A stretch of DNA of 20,455 nucleotides from Bacteroidales bacterium UBA6377 (GTDB lineage: Bacteria; Bacteroidota; Bacteroidia; Bacteroidales; UBA932). The notes under the pieces are model-generated. The model made no database searches. It saw only the letters and a list, made by a program, of their open reading frames with translations, and was not told where the DNA came from. The DNA is taken from positions 1-20,455 of the forward strand of contig DJQV01000008.1 of assembly GCA_002438805.1 (NCBI GenBank), given 5' to 3'. Positions 13,336 to 20,398 of the stretch are shown piece after piece. The position numbers and the translations under genes are program-made. Position 1 is the stretch's first letter, and each line of letters opens with the position of its first letter.

Positions 13336-16300
13336 ATGCAAGATATAAAGGCAGAACTTTCAAAACGCATACTCATACTTGACGGAGCCATGGGAACCAT
13401 GCTCCAGCGCAACGGCCTCCAGGGCAACAGTGAATCATTCAACCTCACAGCCCCGGAGGCCATCCGCAGCATCCACTCGGCATACATCGATGCCGGAGCG
13501 GACATAATCACCACCAACTCATTCAGTGCCAACCGTATCTCCCAATCCGAATACGGGCTCTCTGACAAGGCCGGACAGATGGCCGAGGCTGCATCGCGCA
13601 TAGCAAGGCAGGCAGCCGATGAAGCGCCGCGCAAAGTATGGGTCGCAGGGAGTGTCGGCCCGACAAGCAAATCGCTTTCGCTTGCACAGGACATGTCAGA
13701 CCCTGTTTTCAGGCCTTATTCTTTTGATGAGATGGCTACGGCTTTCGAGGTGCAGATGAGGGGACTGATCAAGGGCGGAGCCGATCTGCTTCTGTTTGAG
13801 ACCTGCTTCGATGCGCTCAACACCAAAGCCGCGCTGTACGCGCTCAGCCGCATCCCCGAGGCCTCCGGTATCCCTGTCATGGTATCGGCCTCGATGAGCG
13901 ACAGGAGCGGGCGCACGCTCACCGGGCAGACGATGGAGGCGTTCTACCGCTCCATACAGCACTGCTCCCCGTTCTCTTTCGGACTCAACTGCTCGCTCGG
14001 CGCGGAGGACATGGTTCCCCTGATTGCCGATGTGGCCACATGGGCGGACTGCGCTGTCAGTTGTCATCCCAACGCCGGGCTGCCGAACGAGATGGGCGAA
14101 TACGATGAGACCCCCTCCCAAATGGCCGAAGCGGTGCGCAAAATGGCTTTTGCAGGTTCCGTCAACATAGTCGGCGGCTGCTGCGGCACCACTCCCGGGC
14201 ACATAAAGGCCATGGCCGAGGCTGTACGCGGGATTTCACCAAGACACATGCCACAACCCGACAACACACTGCACGTCAGCGGCCTGGAGAGTGTCGCCAT
14301 CGACAGGAATCGCAATTTTACCAATGTCGGAGAGCGGACCAATGTGGCCGGCTCGCGCAAGTTCGCGAAGCTCATCGCCGCCGGGGACTACGAGACGGGA
14401 CTGCAGATAGCCGCACAGCAGATCGAGAACGGGGCGGACATAATAGACATCAACATGGATGACGCCATGCTTGATTCGCGTCTGGAGATGGAGAAATTCC
14501 TCCGCTACGTCGCCAACGACCCGGCAGTCGCCAAGGCCGCCATCATGATCGACTCTTCGCACTGGGATACTCTGGTCACGGGGCTCAAAAACACTCAGGG
14601 CAAGAGTATCGTCAACTCGATTTCACTAAAAGAAGGAGAGGATGCGTTTCTGCAAAAAGCCAGGGAGATCAAAGCCCTGGGGGCGGCAGTGATCGTGATC
14701 GCGTTCGATGAGCGAGGACAGGCCACCAGTTACGACAGGAAAGTGGAGATTTGCAGCAGGGCCTATTCTCTGTTGACCGGCAAGGTCGGGTTCAGGCCAT
14801 CGGACATCATTTTCGATGTTAACGTTCTCCCTGTGGGCACAGGCATCCCAGAGCACGCGCGCTACGGGGTGGATTTCATCGAGGCGGTGAGGTGGATAAA
14901 GGCCAACCTGCCCGGCTGCCGCACCTCGGGAGGCATCTCCAACCTTTCGTTCTCGTTCAGGGGAAACAATGAGGTGCGGGAGGCCATGCACTCTGTTTTC
15001 CTCTACCATGCCATCGCTGCCGGGCTTGACATGGGGATTGTCAATCCAGGGATGCTCAAGGTCTACGATGAGATTGAGCCGGGGCTGCTCCGCTGCGTGG
15101 AGGATGTGATTCTAGACTCCGATCCCGGGGCCACGGAGAGGTTGATCGACCTGGCTTCCAAGATACTGGAGTCCAAGGCTTCCGCTGCCGCCAATGGCAT
15201 CCCCGCGGAAACCGGTCCCCACGTGGACGGCGCCTCCACTCCGGAGGAAAGGCTCATGCGTGCGCTTGTGAAAGGCGATTCATCGGGACTGGAAAGGGAC
15301 ATCGAGGAGTGCCTCGGGAAATACGACAAGCCAGTGCAGATCATAGACGGTCCGCTGATGAGCGGAATGGCCAAGGTCGGGGAACTGTTCGGCGAGGGGA
15401 AGATGTTCCTGCCGCAGGTCGTCAAGTCCGCCAAGACCATGAAGAACGCCGTCGCGCTGCTCCAGCCCTACATCGAAGGGGACAAGGGCAAATCTGATAT
15501 GAAAAAGCCCCGGATAGTGTTCGCCACGGTCAAGGGGGACGTGCACGACATCGGCAAGAACATAACAGGTATCGTCCTGGGCTGCAACGGCTTCGAGGTC
15601 ATCGATCTCGGGGTCATGGTGCCCAAGGAGGAGATCCTGCAGAAGGCACTGGAGACCTCGGCTGACCTCATCGGTGTCAGCGGACTCATCACCCCGTCGC
15701 TCCACCAGATGGAGGAGCTCTGCAGGGAGATGAACTCCCGAGGGATGGACACTCCCCTGCTCGTCGGTGGGGCCGCAGCTTCGGCCCTGCACACGGCTGT
15801 GAAACTCGCACCTCTCTACTCCCATGTCTTCTATGCCAGCGACGCATCCGCAAGCGCCGTCCTGGCAAACCATCTGGTGACAGACAGGGAGACAAGCGAA
15901 AAATCCGAACATCAGAAGCAGGAGCAGCTGCGTGAGTTTTACGGGCAGTCCCTGCGGCATAAAGGGCAGGCTGCTGCAGTGGAGCCGTTCCCGGCATCAA
16001 GCTTCATACACGGACAGCCTTTCGGCGACATCAAGGCCAGACAGCTGAGCATTGAAGAAGTCGAGCCGTTCTTTGACTGGGCTCTTTTCGCGGCGATCTG
16101 GGGGATGAAGATCGGGGAGGCCCGAGAAGAGTTCGAACGGCTGCGCTCCGATGCTCTCGGGGAGCTCCGCAGACTGAAGGAGGAGGGCTCATGCAGGATA
16201 ACCCTCTGCGCAAGGTTCGACGCCTGCCGCAGCGAGGGAGACGACATCGTCTCCCGGGACTTCAGACTCCCGATGTTCCGCCAGGAAGGCGGGCGCTCGC

Positions 16301-16806
16301 TCGCCGATTTCGTCGCGCCCGAAAATTACGGCTTCGACTCCCCCATGGGGATGTTCGCCTTGAGCGTGCGCGCACCGGAGCACCTGGACGGCTGCGGCTG
16401 CCCTTCCTGCAGCACGGAATACGGCACGCTGCTGACCCGGGCCGTACGGCTCACGCTGGCCGAAGCGGCATCGGAGTGGCTGGGCGTCCACGTCCGTGAG
16501 GAACTGCCGGAGGGTTTCGGAGGCGCGAAGATCATCCGGCCCGCTCCGGGCTATTCAAGCTGCCCGGACCACACGCTGAAAAGGGATATCCTCAGGCTCC
16601 TTCCCGGCTCGGAAGAGCTCGGCATCACGCTTCTGGACAGTTGCGCGATGGTTCCTGACGCCAGCATCTGCGGCCTTGTGTTCATCCACCCCGATGCCAG
16701 CTATCCCGAGATCCGCCGCGCCGGCCGTAAGACCATCGACGACTACGCCGCCCGCCGCGGCATGACGGATACGGACAAGGCCCGCTTCCTCGGCCACCTG
16801 CTGTAA
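13336..16806 (+). CDS. metH: Cobalamin-dependent methionine synthase
   Basis: A 1156-residue full-length modular MetH, slightly shorter than the usual 1,200 or more residues. The homocysteine domain (about 1-300) has zinc ligands Cys219 (GLNCSLG) and Cys282-Cys283 (GGCCGTT). The pterin domain starts at FTNVGERTNVAGSRKF (about 327-343). The B12 module (about 640-860) has GDVHDIGKN with the cobalt-ligand His737, then GVSGLIT and LLVGGAA. The activation domain (about 890-1156) has the AdoMet motif RPAPGYSSCPDH starting at 1068. It transfers the methyl group of methyl-THF, supplied by MetF, to homocysteine from MetY. An unusual CGCPSC cluster (1020-1025) lies inside the activation domain. It depends on imported or salvaged cobalamin; no B12 riboswitch is visible nearby. 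Confidence 0.97.
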   Translation: MQDIKAELSKRILILDGAMGTMLQRNGLQGNSESFNLTAPEAIRSIHSAYIDAGADIITTNSFSANRISQSEYGLSDKAGQMAEAASRIARQAADEAPRKVWVAGSVGPTSKSLSLAQDMSDPVFRPYSFDEMATAFEVQMRGLIKGGADLLLFETCFDALNTKAALYALSRIPEASGIPVMVSASMSDRSGRTLTGQTMEAFYRSIQHCSPFSFGLNCSLGAEDMVPLIADVATWADCAVSCHPNAGLPNEMGEYDETPSQMAEAVRKMAFAGSVNIVGGCCGTTPGHIKAMAEAVRGISPRHMPQPDNTLHVSGLESVAIDRNRNFTNVGERTNVAGSRKFAKLIAAGDYETGLQIAAQQIENGADIIDINMDDAMLDSRLEMEKFLRYVANDPAVAKAAIMIDSSHWDTLVTGLKNTQGKSIVNSISLKEGEDAFLQKAREIKALGAAVIVIAFDERGQATSYDRKVEICSRAYSLLTGKVGFRPSDIIFDVNVLPVGTGIPEHARYGVDFIEAVRWIKANLPGCRTSGGISNLSFSFRGNNEVREAMHSVFLYHAIAAGLDMGIVNPGMLKVYDEIEPGLLRCVEDVILDSDPGATERLIDLASKILESKASAAANGIPAETGPHVDGASTPEERLMRALVKGDSSGLERDIEECLGKYDKPVQIIDGPLMSGMAKVGELFGEGKMFLPQVVKSAKTMKNAVALLQPYIEGDKGKSDMKKPRIVFATVKGDVHDIGKNITGIVLGCNGFEVIDLGVMVPKEEILQKALETSADLIGVSGLITPSLHQMEELCREMNSRGMDTPLLVGGAAASALHTAVKLAPLYSHVFYASDASASAVLANHLVTDRETSEKSEHQKQEQLREFYGQSLRHKGQAAAVEPFPASSFIHGQPFGDIKARQLSIEEVEPFFDWALFAAIWGMKIGEAREEFERLRSDALGELRRLKEEGSCRITLCARFDACRSEGDDIVSRDFRLPMFRQEGGRSLADFVAPENYGFDSPMGMFALSVRAPEHLDGCGCPSCSTEYGTLLTRAVRLTLAEAASEWLGVHVREELPEGFGGAKIIRPAPGYSSCPDHTLKRDILRLLPGSEELGITLLDSCAMVPDASICGLVFIHPDASYPEIRRAGRKTIDDYAARRGMTDTDKARFLGHLL

Positions 16807-16888
16807 GCTAGATCTTCCCCCCCCCCTTTACCCGAAGACCCCTTCTTGCCCTCTCTCCCCTGCCAGGCCATGGCCCGACACCGCAGCC

Positions 16889-17035
16889 CATCCCGTACAG
16901 ATAAGGCCACGGTTTCTGCACGGGACTGCCATGCAACCGTCTCCCGTACAAAATTGACCCTGTTTTCTGTACCGGGCGGGCTTCCAAGCGCCTCTCGTAC
17001 GGCAGAAGGGCGTTTTCCGCGCCGCGCAACGACCG
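16889..17035. repeat. Degenerate 51-bp tandem repeat, about three units
   Basis: Units are at 16889-16939 (51 nt), 16940-16990 (51 nt) and 16991-17035 (45 nt, one small deletion), with a more decayed partial unit possibly just before. Each has a TCxCGTAC start, a GTTT(T)C(T/C)G centre and ends near (A)AxCG. In unit 1 CCCGTACAG pairs with CTGCACGGG (8 of 9), and unit 2 has a similar CCCGTACA/TGTACCGGG pairing, so the units are imperfect palindromes. Confidence 0.75.
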
Positions 17036-17059
17036 CCAAAAAACCGCCAGTCTTTTTTA

Positions 17060-17075
17060 TAATTTTGTATATTTG
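17060..17075 (+). promoter_or_regulatory. Tandem -7 boxes for the fabG-like operon
   Basis: TAATTTTG (17060-17067) and TATATTTG (17068-17075) are adjacent exact matches to TAnnTTTG. No clear TTG lies at -33 spacing. The predicted leader to the ATG at 17100 is 10-25 nt. Confidence 0.5.
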
Positions 17076-17099
17076 CAAAAAAATTTTGAAAACAGCGTC

Positions 17100-17834
17100 A
17101 TGGCGACAAAATATGCGTTAGTCACAGGTGGATCCCGAGGCATAGGTCGGGCCATCTGCCTTAGACTTGCGGAAAACGGAATCCCCGTGCTGGTGGGCTG
17201 CCGTTCCAATGAAATTGCTGCCGAAGAAGTATGCAGCACGATTATACACAATGGCGGGTCGGCTTCCACAATCCGTATGGACGTCAGCGACAAGAGCAGC
17301 GTCGAGACCGCCCTGGACAATTGGGAGGCCGCGCACCCAGATGATTACATCGCCTATCTTGTGAACAATGCCGGAGTGACCCACGACGAGCTCATGTTCA
17401 GGATGACAGACGACGGATGGAATTCGGTGATCGGGACATCCGTCAACGGGTTGTTCTACGTCACCCGTCACCTTCTGCCCAAGATGATGGCACGCGGACA
17501 TGGCGGCAAGATCGTGAACATGTCGTCCCTCTCGGGCCTTAAGGGAATGGCGGGCCAGACGAACTATTGCGCTGCGAAAGCGGCGGTCATCGGCGCCACG
17601 AGAGCCCTTGCCCAGGAGACGGCTTCCAGAAACGTCACAGTCAATGCAGTCGCCCCGGGCTTCATCTCCACGGACATGACAAAAGACCTCCCCGAGGAGG
17701 AAATCAGGAAGACTATCCCCATGAAGCGCTTCGGCCGGCCGGAAGAAGTCGCGGAACTGGTCTGCTTCCTCTGCTCTGACAAGGCGGACTACATCACGGG
17801 CGAAGTCATCAGCATAAACGGTGGACTTTTCTGA
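17100..17834 (+). CDS. fabG: 3-oxoacyl-ACP reductase (FabG-like SDR)
   Basis: A 244-residue short-chain dehydrogenase, the usual FabG length, starting at 17100 (MATKYALVTGGSRGIG). The cofactor loop TGGSRGIG is at 9-16 and VNNAG follows the fourth strand. The catalytic residues are Ser143 (MSSLSG), Tyr156 and Lys160 (YCAAK). VNAVAPGFISTDMT and a C-terminal ITGEVISINGGLF complete the family pattern. It reduces beta-ketoacyl-ACP to beta-hydroxyacyl-ACP with NADPH. It heads an operon with ketosynthase, ACP and two hot-dog proteins, so it probably serves that dedicated chain-elongation system (compare ApeQ in aryl polyene clusters) rather than housekeeping lipid synthesis; this is inference from context. 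Confidence 0.92.
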   Translation: MATKYALVTGGSRGIGRAICLRLAENGIPVLVGCRSNEIAAEEVCSTIIHNGGSASTIRMDVSDKSSVETALDNWEAAHPDDYIAYLVNNAGVTHDELMFRMTDDGWNSVIGTSVNGLFYVTRHLLPKMMARGHGGKIVNMSSLSGLKGMAGQTNYCAAKAAVIGATRALAQETASRNVTVNAVAPGFISTDMTKDLPEEEIRKTIPMKRFGRPEEVAELVCFLCSDKADYITGEVISINGGLF

Positions 17835-17835
17835 T

Positions 17836-19056
17836 ATGAGACGTGTAGTAATAACCGGCATGGGGATATGGTCCTGCATAGGGACAAGCATCGACGAAGT
17901 CAAGGCTTCCCTGTACGGGGGAAAATCCGGCATAGGGATAGAAGCCGAAAGGCTTGAATATGGATTCCGCTCGCCGCTCACCGGGATTGTCCCAAGACCC
18001 GTCCTCAAAGGAGTGCTGGACCGCCACCTGCGCAGAAGCCTTCCTGAAGAGGCGGAATACGCATTCATGGCTAGTTCTCAGGCCCTGGAGATGGCCGGGA
18101 TCGACAACAGCTGCCTCGACACCCACGAGATCGGCTGCATATTCGGCAATGACTCCTCCGCCCGGCCTGTCATCGAGGCGGCGAAAATCATGGAGGAGAA
18201 AAAGGACACTGAATTGCTGGGGCAGTCCTTCATCTTCCAGTCGATGAACTCCACCGTCAGCATGAACATCAGCACGATCTTCCGTCTGAAGGGCATCAAC
18301 TTCACCGTGAGCGCCGCCTGCGCGAGCGGGAGCCATTCGATAGGCCTTGCCTACATGTTCATCCGGGACGGGCTGCAGGACATGATCCTGTGCGGAGGCG
18401 CCCAGGAGACGAACTACTATTCGATGTTCTCGTTCGACGCGCTGGGCACATTCTCAAAAAACTATGCCGTCCCCTCCAAGGCCAGCCGTCCTTTTGACAA
18501 GGACCGCGACGGGCTTGTCCCGAGCGGCGGGGCCGCAGCCCTGGTGCTTGAAGACTACGACAGCGCCGTGGCACGCGGCGCGGACATCCTGGGGGAAGTG
18601 GTCGGGTACGGATTCTCGTCCAACGGCACCCCGGTGATAAGCCAGCCAAGCCCCGAGGGCTGCACAAGATCCATCTTGAGGGCTTTGAAGGACGCCGGCA
18701 TGAAACCCTGCGACATCGACTACATCAACGCCCACGCGACAAGCACGCCTCAGGGCGACATGAGCGAGGCCAAGGCCCTCAGGCAGATATTCAACGGCGA
18801 GCATGCCCTCATCAGCAGCACCAAGAGCATGACAGGGCATGAGTGCTGGATGGCAGGGGCCAGCGAGGCGGTATATTCGCTCATCATGATGCAAAATGAT
18901 TTCGTCGCCCCGAACATCAACTTCGAGGAAGGCGACGAATACTCCAGAGATCTCAACATCGCCCGCCGGACAGTCGATACAAAAGTCAACACAGTGTTGA
19001 GCAACTCATTCGGCTTCGGCGGGACAAACAGCACATTGATCATCAAAAAAATCTAA
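17836..19056 (+). CDS. Beta-ketoacyl-ACP synthase
   Basis: A 406-residue ketosynthase. The ATG at 17836, one base after the upstream stop, gives MRRVVITGMGIWSCIG, the canonical start; an in-frame GTG at 17821 inside fabG is unnecessary. The active-site triad is complete: Cys162 (SAACASGSHS), His300 (NAHATSTPQGD) and His335 (KSMTGHECWMAGA). The C-terminal glycine-rich NSFGFGGTNS is present. It condenses acyl-ACP with malonyl-ACP. The divergence from FabF and the surrounding genes suggest a pathway-specific enzyme such as the KS of aryl polyene or related Bacteroidetes lipid/polyene clusters. No chain-length-factor partner is in the window; one may lie further right. Confidence 0.92.
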   Translation: MRRVVITGMGIWSCIGTSIDEVKASLYGGKSGIGIEAERLEYGFRSPLTGIVPRPVLKGVLDRHLRRSLPEEAEYAFMASSQALEMAGIDNSCLDTHEIGCIFGNDSSARPVIEAAKIMEEKKDTELLGQSFIFQSMNSTVSMNISTIFRLKGINFTVSAACASGSHSIGLAYMFIRDGLQDMILCGGAQETNYYSMFSFDALGTFSKNYAVPSKASRPFDKDRDGLVPSGGAAALVLEDYDSAVARGADILGEVVGYGFSSNGTPVISQPSPEGCTRSILRALKDAGMKPCDIDYINAHATSTPQGDMSEAKALRQIFNGEHALISSTKSMTGHECWMAGASEAVYSLIMMQNDFVAPNINFEEGDEYSRDLNIARRTVDTKVNTVLSNSFGFGGTNSTLIIKKI

Positions 19057-19068
19057 TTTCCATTTGAA

Positions 19069-19311
19069 ATGGACAGAAAAGAAATCGAAGATAAGGTAAA
19101 AAGAATCCTCGTGGACGAGTTCGAGGTTGACGAGGAGAAAATAACGCCAGAGGCGAGACTGATTGAGGATCTGGGAATTGACAGCCTGGATTTCGTCGAC
19201 ATAGTTGTCCTTGTCGAAAAGACATTCGGCTTCAAGATCAAGCCGGAGGACATGGCAGGACTTGAGACCTACTCGAAATTCTGCGATTACGTCGAATCGA
19301 GGTTGAATTAG
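19069..19311 (+). CDS. Acyl carrier protein
   Basis: An 80-residue acidic ACP. The phosphopantetheine site is Ser39 in LGIDSLDFVDIV. The helical pattern and length are typical (KVKRILVDEFEVDEEKITPEARL, then LVEKTFGFKIKPEDM). It lies 12 nt after the ketosynthase and 3 nt before the first hot-dog gene. As a dedicated ACP in a five-gene set it carries the growing chain for this cluster, separate from the housekeeping AcpP; that separation is inferred from context. Confidence 0.95.
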   Translation: MDRKEIEDKVKRILVDEFEVDEEKITPEARLIEDLGIDSLDFVDIVVLVEKTFGFKIKPEDMAGLETYSKFCDYVESRLN

Positions 19312-19314
19312 CCG

Positions 19315-19767
19315 ATGCCCAGGATTCCGATGGACATACACGACCTGCTCCCGCAGCAGGAGCCTTTCGTAATGGTTGACAGGCTTGTAGGGTACACACC
19401 GGACTCCTGTACCACGGAGACGCTGATCCGGCAGGACAACCTGTTCGTGGACGGCAGCATCCTCTCCCCCTGCGGTATCCTGGAGAACGTCGCACAGACA
19501 TGGGCCGCCCATATCGGATACTACTTCAAATACATTTTACATAAGGACTTACATAAGGACACCCGGATCGGCCTGCTCGGAGCTGTCCGGGATTTCAACT
19601 TTTTCGGCAGCGCCAGGGCGGGCTCCACACTTAGGACGAGCGTCAGACTCATCGAGGAAGTCCTGGACGTGACGCTCGCATCGGCCACCGTGGAATGTGA
19701 CGGCGAGGTGATCGCCTCGGGACAGATAAAACTTGCCATGACGGAAGCGGTATATGAAATTGCTTGA
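19315..19767 (+). CDS. Hot-dog fold dehydratase-like protein 1 (ApeP-like)
   Basis: A 150-residue hot-dog protein. The N-terminal helix region DLLPQQEPFVMVDRLVGY is the counterpart of the LPHRxPFLLVDRV of FabZ-type dehydratases. The central-helix motif GILENVAQTWAAHIGY keeps a Glu (57) in the ENxAQ position. The HFPGxPxxPG histidine segment of FabZ is absent. This pattern resembles ApeP-type proteins of aryl polyene clusters. An in-frame 12-bp tandem duplication (19537-19560) gives LHKDLHKD. The gene overlaps the next by 14 nt, so the two are translated together. Likely a dehydratase subunit, though a thioesterase-like role cannot be excluded. Confidence 0.8.
   Translation: MPRIPMDIHDLLPQQEPFVMVDRLVGYTPDSCTTETLIRQDNLFVDGSILSPCGILENVAQTWAAHIGYYFKYILHKDLHKDTRIGLLGAVRDFNFFGSARAGSTLRTSVRLIEEVLDVTLASATVECDGEVIASGQIKLAMTEAVYEIA
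19537..19560 (+). repeat. 12-bp perfect tandem duplication inside hot-dog gene 1
   Basis: TTACATAAGGAC is repeated twice back to back (19537-19548, 19549-19560), adding LHKD in frame. The perfect identity suggests a recent slippage event. Confidence 0.9.
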
Positions 19768-20122
19768 CAGCCTATATTTTGTGGAGTCAAAGACTCCGGC
19801 GGAAGGCGGATGGCTTTATGCACTCCGCATGAACGCGGAGTGCGTGATATACAAGGCCCATTTTCCCGGAAAGCCCATTACTCCTGGCGTATGCCTGGTC
19901 CAGGCGGGAGTTGAACTGCTCTCCGACGCAAGCAGCACAAATCTGACCCTGTGCTGCGCCAATAATGTGAAGTTTCTCGGCATTCTTCATCCCGACAGCC
20001 CCCTGATACAGGTGCGTATCCACAAAATCTCCGAGGCTGACGGCTTCACAAAAGCCCGGATCGATATAGAAAGCGACGGCAGGCCCATAGCGAAGATGTC
20101 GCTGACCTGCCGAAGAAAATGA
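19754..20122 (+). CDS. Hot-dog fold dehydratase-like protein 2 (FabA/FabZ/ApeI-like)
   Basis: A 122-residue protein overlapping the previous gene by 14 nt. It contains the FabZ/FabA signature AHFPGKPITPGVCLVQAG with the catalytic-type His36. The position where FabZ has its catalytic Glu (PGVLxVE) carries Gln50, so the usual His/Glu pair is incomplete in this chain. The end FTKARIDIESDGRPIAKMSL is a typical hot-dog strand pair. It most resembles ApeI-type dehydratases that act in aryl polyene synthesis on 3-hydroxyacyl-ACP. With the preceding protein, which keeps the Glu but lacks the His, it may form a heterodimer with a shared active site. Function beyond dehydratase-like is inference. Confidence 0.82.
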   Translation: MKLLDSLYFVESKTPAEGGWLYALRMNAECVIYKAHFPGKPITPGVCLVQAGVELLSDASSTNLTLCCANNVKFLGILHPDSPLIQVRIHKISEADGFTKARIDIESDGRPIAKMSLTCRRK

Positions 20123-20138
20123 GACTGCCCCGAAAATC

Positions 20139-20246
20139 CTACTCCGTATCCGGGACTTTGCCCTCATGTCTTATTATTCCTGCTTTCTGCAATACCGCCA
20201 AACCCCGCTCGACAGTACGTTGTGTTACCGACAAATTTTCCGACAC
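20139..20246 (-). pseudogene. Winged-helix C-terminal relic
   Basis: Following an in-frame TAA, the minus-strand frame continues VSENLSVTQRTVERGLAV, then LQKAGIIRHEGKV, and a stop at 20139. This is a convincing recognition-helix/wing segment like those at the C-termini of Fic-type or AlbA_2-type regulators. There is no start codon of its own that would give a whole domain. It is likely the remaining tail of a deleted gene. Confidence 0.45.
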
Positions 20247-20369
20247 TTACACCGGCAAAACCTCCGTCATGTCGCCGGTTCCATAGATGATATCCCACAC
20301 CGCCTCGCCGCAGACAGGGCATTTGCCCGGCTTGCGAAGCACATTTACTATTCTTGAATGAAGTGCCAT
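20247..20369 (-). CDS. Small zinc-ribbon-like protein, possibly truncated
   Basis: A 40-residue minus-strand ORF, MALHSRIVNVLRKPGKCPVCGEAVWDIIYGTGDMTEVLPV. The CPVCGE knuckle and the YGTGDMTEV segment look like the N-terminal part of a longer Bacteroidetes protein found around mobile elements; no second zinc knuckle is present before the stop. It shares its frame with the winged-helix relic at 20139-20246, separated by one stop codon. The chain probably ends early because of a deletion junction. Family recognition is from memory of the motif and is uncertain; a stand-alone function is doubtful. Confidence 0.45.
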   Translation of the reverse strand: MALHSRIVNVLRKPGKCPVCGEAVWDIIYGTGDMTEVLPV

Positions 20370-20398
20370 ATCATATATATTCGAAGTTGTAAATATCT

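Larger units (their letters stand above)
16807..17099. other. Intergenic region with C10 tract and repeats
   Basis: A run of ten C bases lies at 16817-16826, shortly after the metH stop. A 51-bp degenerate tandem repeat follows, then an AT-rich promoter region for the next operon. Open frames here come from the repeat periodicity (51 = 17 codons) and look noncoding. Confidence 0.6.

Noticed and set aside
15280..15960. Long antisense open frame within metH
   Set aside because: It has the same origin in codon bias; there is no recognisable domain, and metH here encodes conserved B12-binding motifs.
16889..17035. Possible CRISPR array
   Set aside because: The units are contiguous tandem copies with no unique spacers, and there are no cas genes nearby.
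16743..17078. Minus-strand ORF with a 17-residue repeat over the intergenic region
   Set aside because: The repeat arises because the DNA repeat period of 51 is divisible by three; several frames stay open alike, and the ORF overlaps the metH end and the next promoter.
17821..17835. GTG start for the ketosynthase inside fabG
   Set aside because: ATG at 17836 gives the standard ketosynthase N-terminus one base after the fabG stop.
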